This document shows, piece by piece, positions 4,800-6,126 of a DNA stretch of 6,126 nucleotides; positions within the stretch are counted from its first letter, which is position 1; each line of letters starts with the position of its first letter. Position numbers and translations under genes: made by a program. The stretch lies in contig JAEZDB010000368.1 of the NCBI GenBank assembly GCA_023429855.1, positions 1 to 6,126 on the forward strand, written 5' to 3'. Source of the stretch: Actinomycetes bacterium. GTDB taxonomy: Bacteria > Actinomycetota > Thermoleophilia > Solirubrobacterales > Solirubrobacteraceae. The notes beneath the pieces are model-generated. The model made no database searches. It was not told the DNA's origin and was given only the letters and a program-made list of their open reading frames with translations.

Positions 4800-5372
4800 A
4801 TGACGTCGCCGCCTGATCGCAGCTCCGCCCCGCTGATCCTCGGCATCAGCGGCGGCATGCGTTTCGGCACCGCCAACGAGCAGGCGCTGCGCGTGGTGCT
4901 CGAACGCGTCGAGCAGCTCGGCGGCCGCACGCAGCTGATCCCGGGCAGCCGGCTGATCCTGCCGAACTTCGACGACGAGGTGGAGCCCGAGGCCAAGGCG
5001 CAGTGGCTGCTGGAGGCCGTCGCGGAGGCCGAGGGCATCGTGCTGTGCTCGCCGAGCTACCACGGCGGCGTCTCCGGGCTGCTGAAGAACGGGCTTGACT
5101 ACCTCGAGCTCACCGCGGACCTCCCCCGCCCGTACCTGCGGGGGCTGCCCGTGGGCTGCGTCGCGACGGGCGACGGCTGGCAAGGCCCGAATTCGACGCT
5201 GCTCGCGCTGCGGCAGATGGTCCACGCGCTGCAGGGCTGGCCGACGCCGACGGGCGTCGCGCAGAACATCAACGACGGCGGCATCAGCGACGCCCGCTCC
5301 GCGCTGCGGCGCATCGCCGAGCAGCTGATGGAGTTCGCGCTGATGCGGCGCGCGGCTGCTCCGGCGAACTAA
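4800..5372 (+). CDS. NAD(P)H-dependent FMN reductase (flavodoxin-like fold)
   Basis: A 190-aa protein of the NADPH-dependent FMN reductase family. After a short polar tail, ILGISGGMRFGTANEQALR is the FMN phosphate-binding loop (family pattern GSxRxxSxN). VLCSPSYHGGVSGLLKNGLDYL is the second flavin-binding signature (P-x-Y-x-G-x-x-x-x-LKN-x-[IL]-D). VGCVATGDGWQGPNSTLLALRQMVHALQG is the third strand-loop-helix. Such enzymes reduce FMN, quinones, azo dyes or metal ions with NAD(P)H in the cytosol; the natural substrate cannot be told from sequence. ATG 4791 is in frame and would add MAA; I chose 4800 because TACGAT 7 nt before it fits the leaderless pattern of the neighbours and neither ATG has a ribosome binding site. 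It may act in redox balance with the thioredoxin upstream, which is inference from position. Confidence 0.9.
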   Translation: MTSPPDRSSAPLILGISGGMRFGTANEQALRVVLERVEQLGGRTQLIPGSRLILPNFDDEVEPEAKAQWLLEAVAEAEGIVLCSPSYHGGVSGLLKNGLDYLELTADLPRPYLRGLPVGCVATGDGWQGPNSTLLALRQMVHALQGWPTPTGVAQNINDGGISDARSALRRIAEQLMEFALMRRAAAPAN

Positions 5373-5389
5373 GCCCGCTCCGGGCCCAC

Positions 5390-5496
5390 ACGGACCGTGG
5401 TCCACTGCTCCAGAGCGACAGTGGACCACGGTCCGTTCGCGCGGCGCGACAGTGGACCACGGTCCGTTTGGCCCGCGACGGTGAACCACGGTGCGC
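5390..5496. repeat. Array of four phased palindromes (one inverted, two direct, one degenerate copy)
   Basis: The 18-bp unit CAGTGGACCACGGTCCGT occurs at 5419-5436 and 5450-5467, exactly reversed at 5390-5407, and as a degenerate copy at about 5479-5496. The two direct copies match over 23 bp (GCGACAG through CCGTT). Each exact unit contains the palindrome GGACC-NN-GGTCC. The palindrome centres are at 5397.5, 5428.5, 5459.5 and 5488.5, that is 31, 31 and 29 bp apart, close to three helix turns. The first and second copies also form an 18-bp perfect hairpin with an 11-nt loop, 17 nt after the FMN reductase stop. The array could be a multi-site operator of the gene at 5589, a transcription end of the reductase, or a dispersed REP-like element. 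Confidence 0.8.
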
Positions 5497-5535
5497 GGGC
5501 CCGGCGCGCACTGGTTCGCCTCAAAATCACCCTCT

Positions 5536-5561
5536 GGAACCACCCTTTGCAGGGTTAGTCT
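5536..5561 (+). promoter_or_regulatory. Candidate promoter of the 164-aa gene, ECF-like or housekeeping
   Basis: GGAAC (5536-5540) and TAGTCT (5556-5561) could form a promoter. GGAAC followed after 17 nt by GTCT resembles extracytoplasmic-function sigma promoters, while TAGTCT fits a housekeeping -10 with a poor -35. The spacer holds a small dyad, ACCCT-TTGC-AGGGT (5542-5555). The predicted mRNA would have a leader of about 20-25 nt with a ribosome binding site, unlike the neighbouring genes. Confidence 0.4.
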
Positions 5562-5577
5562 CGGGCCCGCCTCAACC

Positions 5578-5582
5578 AGGAG
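5578..5582 (+). promoter_or_regulatory. Ribosome binding site AGGAG
   Basis: AGGAG ends 6 nt before the ATG at 5589 and fixes that start. It is the only standard Shine-Dalgarno site at ideal spacing in this window. Confidence 0.75.
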
Positions 5583-5588
5583 TCAGAG

Positions 5589-6083
5589 ATGAGCAGCAAG
5601 ACCGACTACACCGACGCTGAGTGGGACCGCCTTAAGCGGGCGCCGATCGTGGCCGGCATGGCGATTTCGCTGAGCGACCCGGGCGGCCCGATCGAGGCGC
5701 TGAAGGAGTCAAAGGCGACGGTCAAGACGATCCTCGAGGCGGCGAACGGCGGCGGCCACGGCGCACTGGCCGAGGATGTGTCGAAGAGCGTGATCGCGCA
5801 GATCACCGCTGAGCACAAGACGCCGATGGGCGACTTCAAGCCAAAGGGCGCCCTCGCCGGCGCCGAGATTCTCGACGAGCTGCGCGCCGTGAACGCCCTG
5901 CTCACCGAGAAGGCGGCGCCTGAGGAGGCCGACGGGTTCCGCAACTTCATCGTCGAGGCCGCCCAGCGCGCCGCGAACGCCGCGAAGGAGGGCGGTTTCA
6001 TGGGCTTCCACGCCGAGCGCGTGAGCCAGGGCGAGGCCGACATGCTCGTCAAGGTCGGCGAGGCGATCGGCAAGACGGCCTAG
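5589..6083 (+). CDS. Hypothetical alpha-helical protein, 164 aa
   Basis: I cannot assign a function. The sequence is rich in Ala, Glu and Lys with no Cys, no signal peptide and no membrane segment, so a soluble cytosolic, mostly helical protein is expected. It starts YTDAEWDRLKRAPIVAGMAISLSDPGG, continues through helix-like stretches (SKATVKTILEAANGG; GAEILDELRAVNALLTEK; FRNFIVEAAQRAANAAKEG) and ends GGFMGFHAERVSQGEADMLVKVGEAIG. The start and end motifs resemble small conserved hypothetical proteins with a GGFxGF...RVSxxE ending; a TerB-like helical fold is possible but unproven. It has a good AGGAG site, a candidate stress-type promoter, the palindrome array upstream and a strong hairpin downstream, so it looks like a single, well-controlled and well-translated transcription unit. 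Confidence 0.88.
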   Translation: MSSKTDYTDAEWDRLKRAPIVAGMAISLSDPGGPIEALKESKATVKTILEAANGGGHGALAEDVSKSVIAQITAEHKTPMGDFKPKGALAGAEILDELRAVNALLTEKAAPEEADGFRNFIVEAAQRAANAAKEGGFMGFHAERVSQGEADMLVKVGEAIGKTA

Positions 6084-6107
6084 CGCCGACGGCACGGCTC
6101 CGGGTTT

Positions 6108-6126
6108 GCCACCAACGCTTGGTGGC
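6108..6126 (+). terminator. Perfect 8-bp hairpin after the 164-aa gene
   Basis: GCCACCAA-CGC-TTGGTGGC is a perfect 8-bp stem with a 3-nt loop, 24 nt after the stop codon at 6083. The window ends with the last stem base, so a following T run cannot be seen. It would serve as the end of the transcript from 5589; on the other strand it is followed by AAACCC, not by T. Confidence 0.65.

Noticed and set aside
5390..5496. CRISPR array
   Set aside because: The units are 18 bp with 11-14-bp gaps, one copy is inverted and one is degenerate; there are no uniform spacers and no cas genes.
4656..5543. 295-codon minus-strand frame across the FMN reductase and the palindrome array
   Set aside because: It is antisense to a clear FMN reductase, and its repeated TVVHC/DHGP peptides simply translate the palindromic DNA repeats.
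1..6126. Defence island or mobile element
   Set aside because: Apart from one vapBC pair there is no integrase, transposase, nuclease or repeat boundary, and GC content and codon use look uniform across the window.

Overview
The window is about 6.1 kb of very GC-rich chromosomal DNA from a bacterium, most likely a high-GC actinobacterium. A Thermoleophilia-type (Solirubrobacter/Conexibacter-like) origin is my inference. It rests on the secreted RTX-repeat protein with a Cys-containing beta-rich tail, the collagen-like protein with an N-terminal ANVMATAAMFVALGGTSYAVA block, the near-uniform G/C third codon positions, and the many genes without a Shine-Dalgarno site. No 16S rRNA or other marker gene is present, so the taxonomy is not proven.

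Minus strand, 1-4244. From right to left in the direction of transcription these are: a type I L-asparaginase (ansA, 3035-4039) with an ambiguous N-terminus and a 20-codon ORF upstream; a long imperfect hairpin just after its stop; a collagen-like exported or surface protein (2328-2921); a YjdM/PhnA-family zinc-ribbon protein (1937-2272); a VapBC toxin-antitoxin pair (1247-1895) with a clear palindromic operator over its promoter; and an RTX-repeat secreted protein (start 1192) that runs off the left edge. They look like separate transcription units lined up on one strand rather than one functional operon, since most have their own -10-like element just before the ATG.

Plus strand, 4303-6126. 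Divergent from the asparaginase are a thioredoxin-2-type protein with an N-terminal zinc ribbon (trxC-like, 4316-4753), a flavodoxin-like NAD(P)H-dependent FMN reductase (4800-5372), a 216-bp intergenic region with an array of four palindromes at 31/31/29-bp spacing, a conserved-looking hypothetical protein of 164 aa (5589-6083) with a good ribosome binding site, and a perfect terminator-type hairpin at the right edge. Thioredoxin and FMN reductase are both redox proteins and may serve a common thiol/flavin redox role.

The most notable signals are outside the genes: the helically phased palindrome array at 5390-5496; the recurrent TANNNT element 6-8 nt before start codons, which suggests leaderless mRNAs; the vapBC operator; the open but start-less reading frame in front of asparaginase; and the 58-nt hairpin behind it. 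I see no complete new defence or mobile system here.
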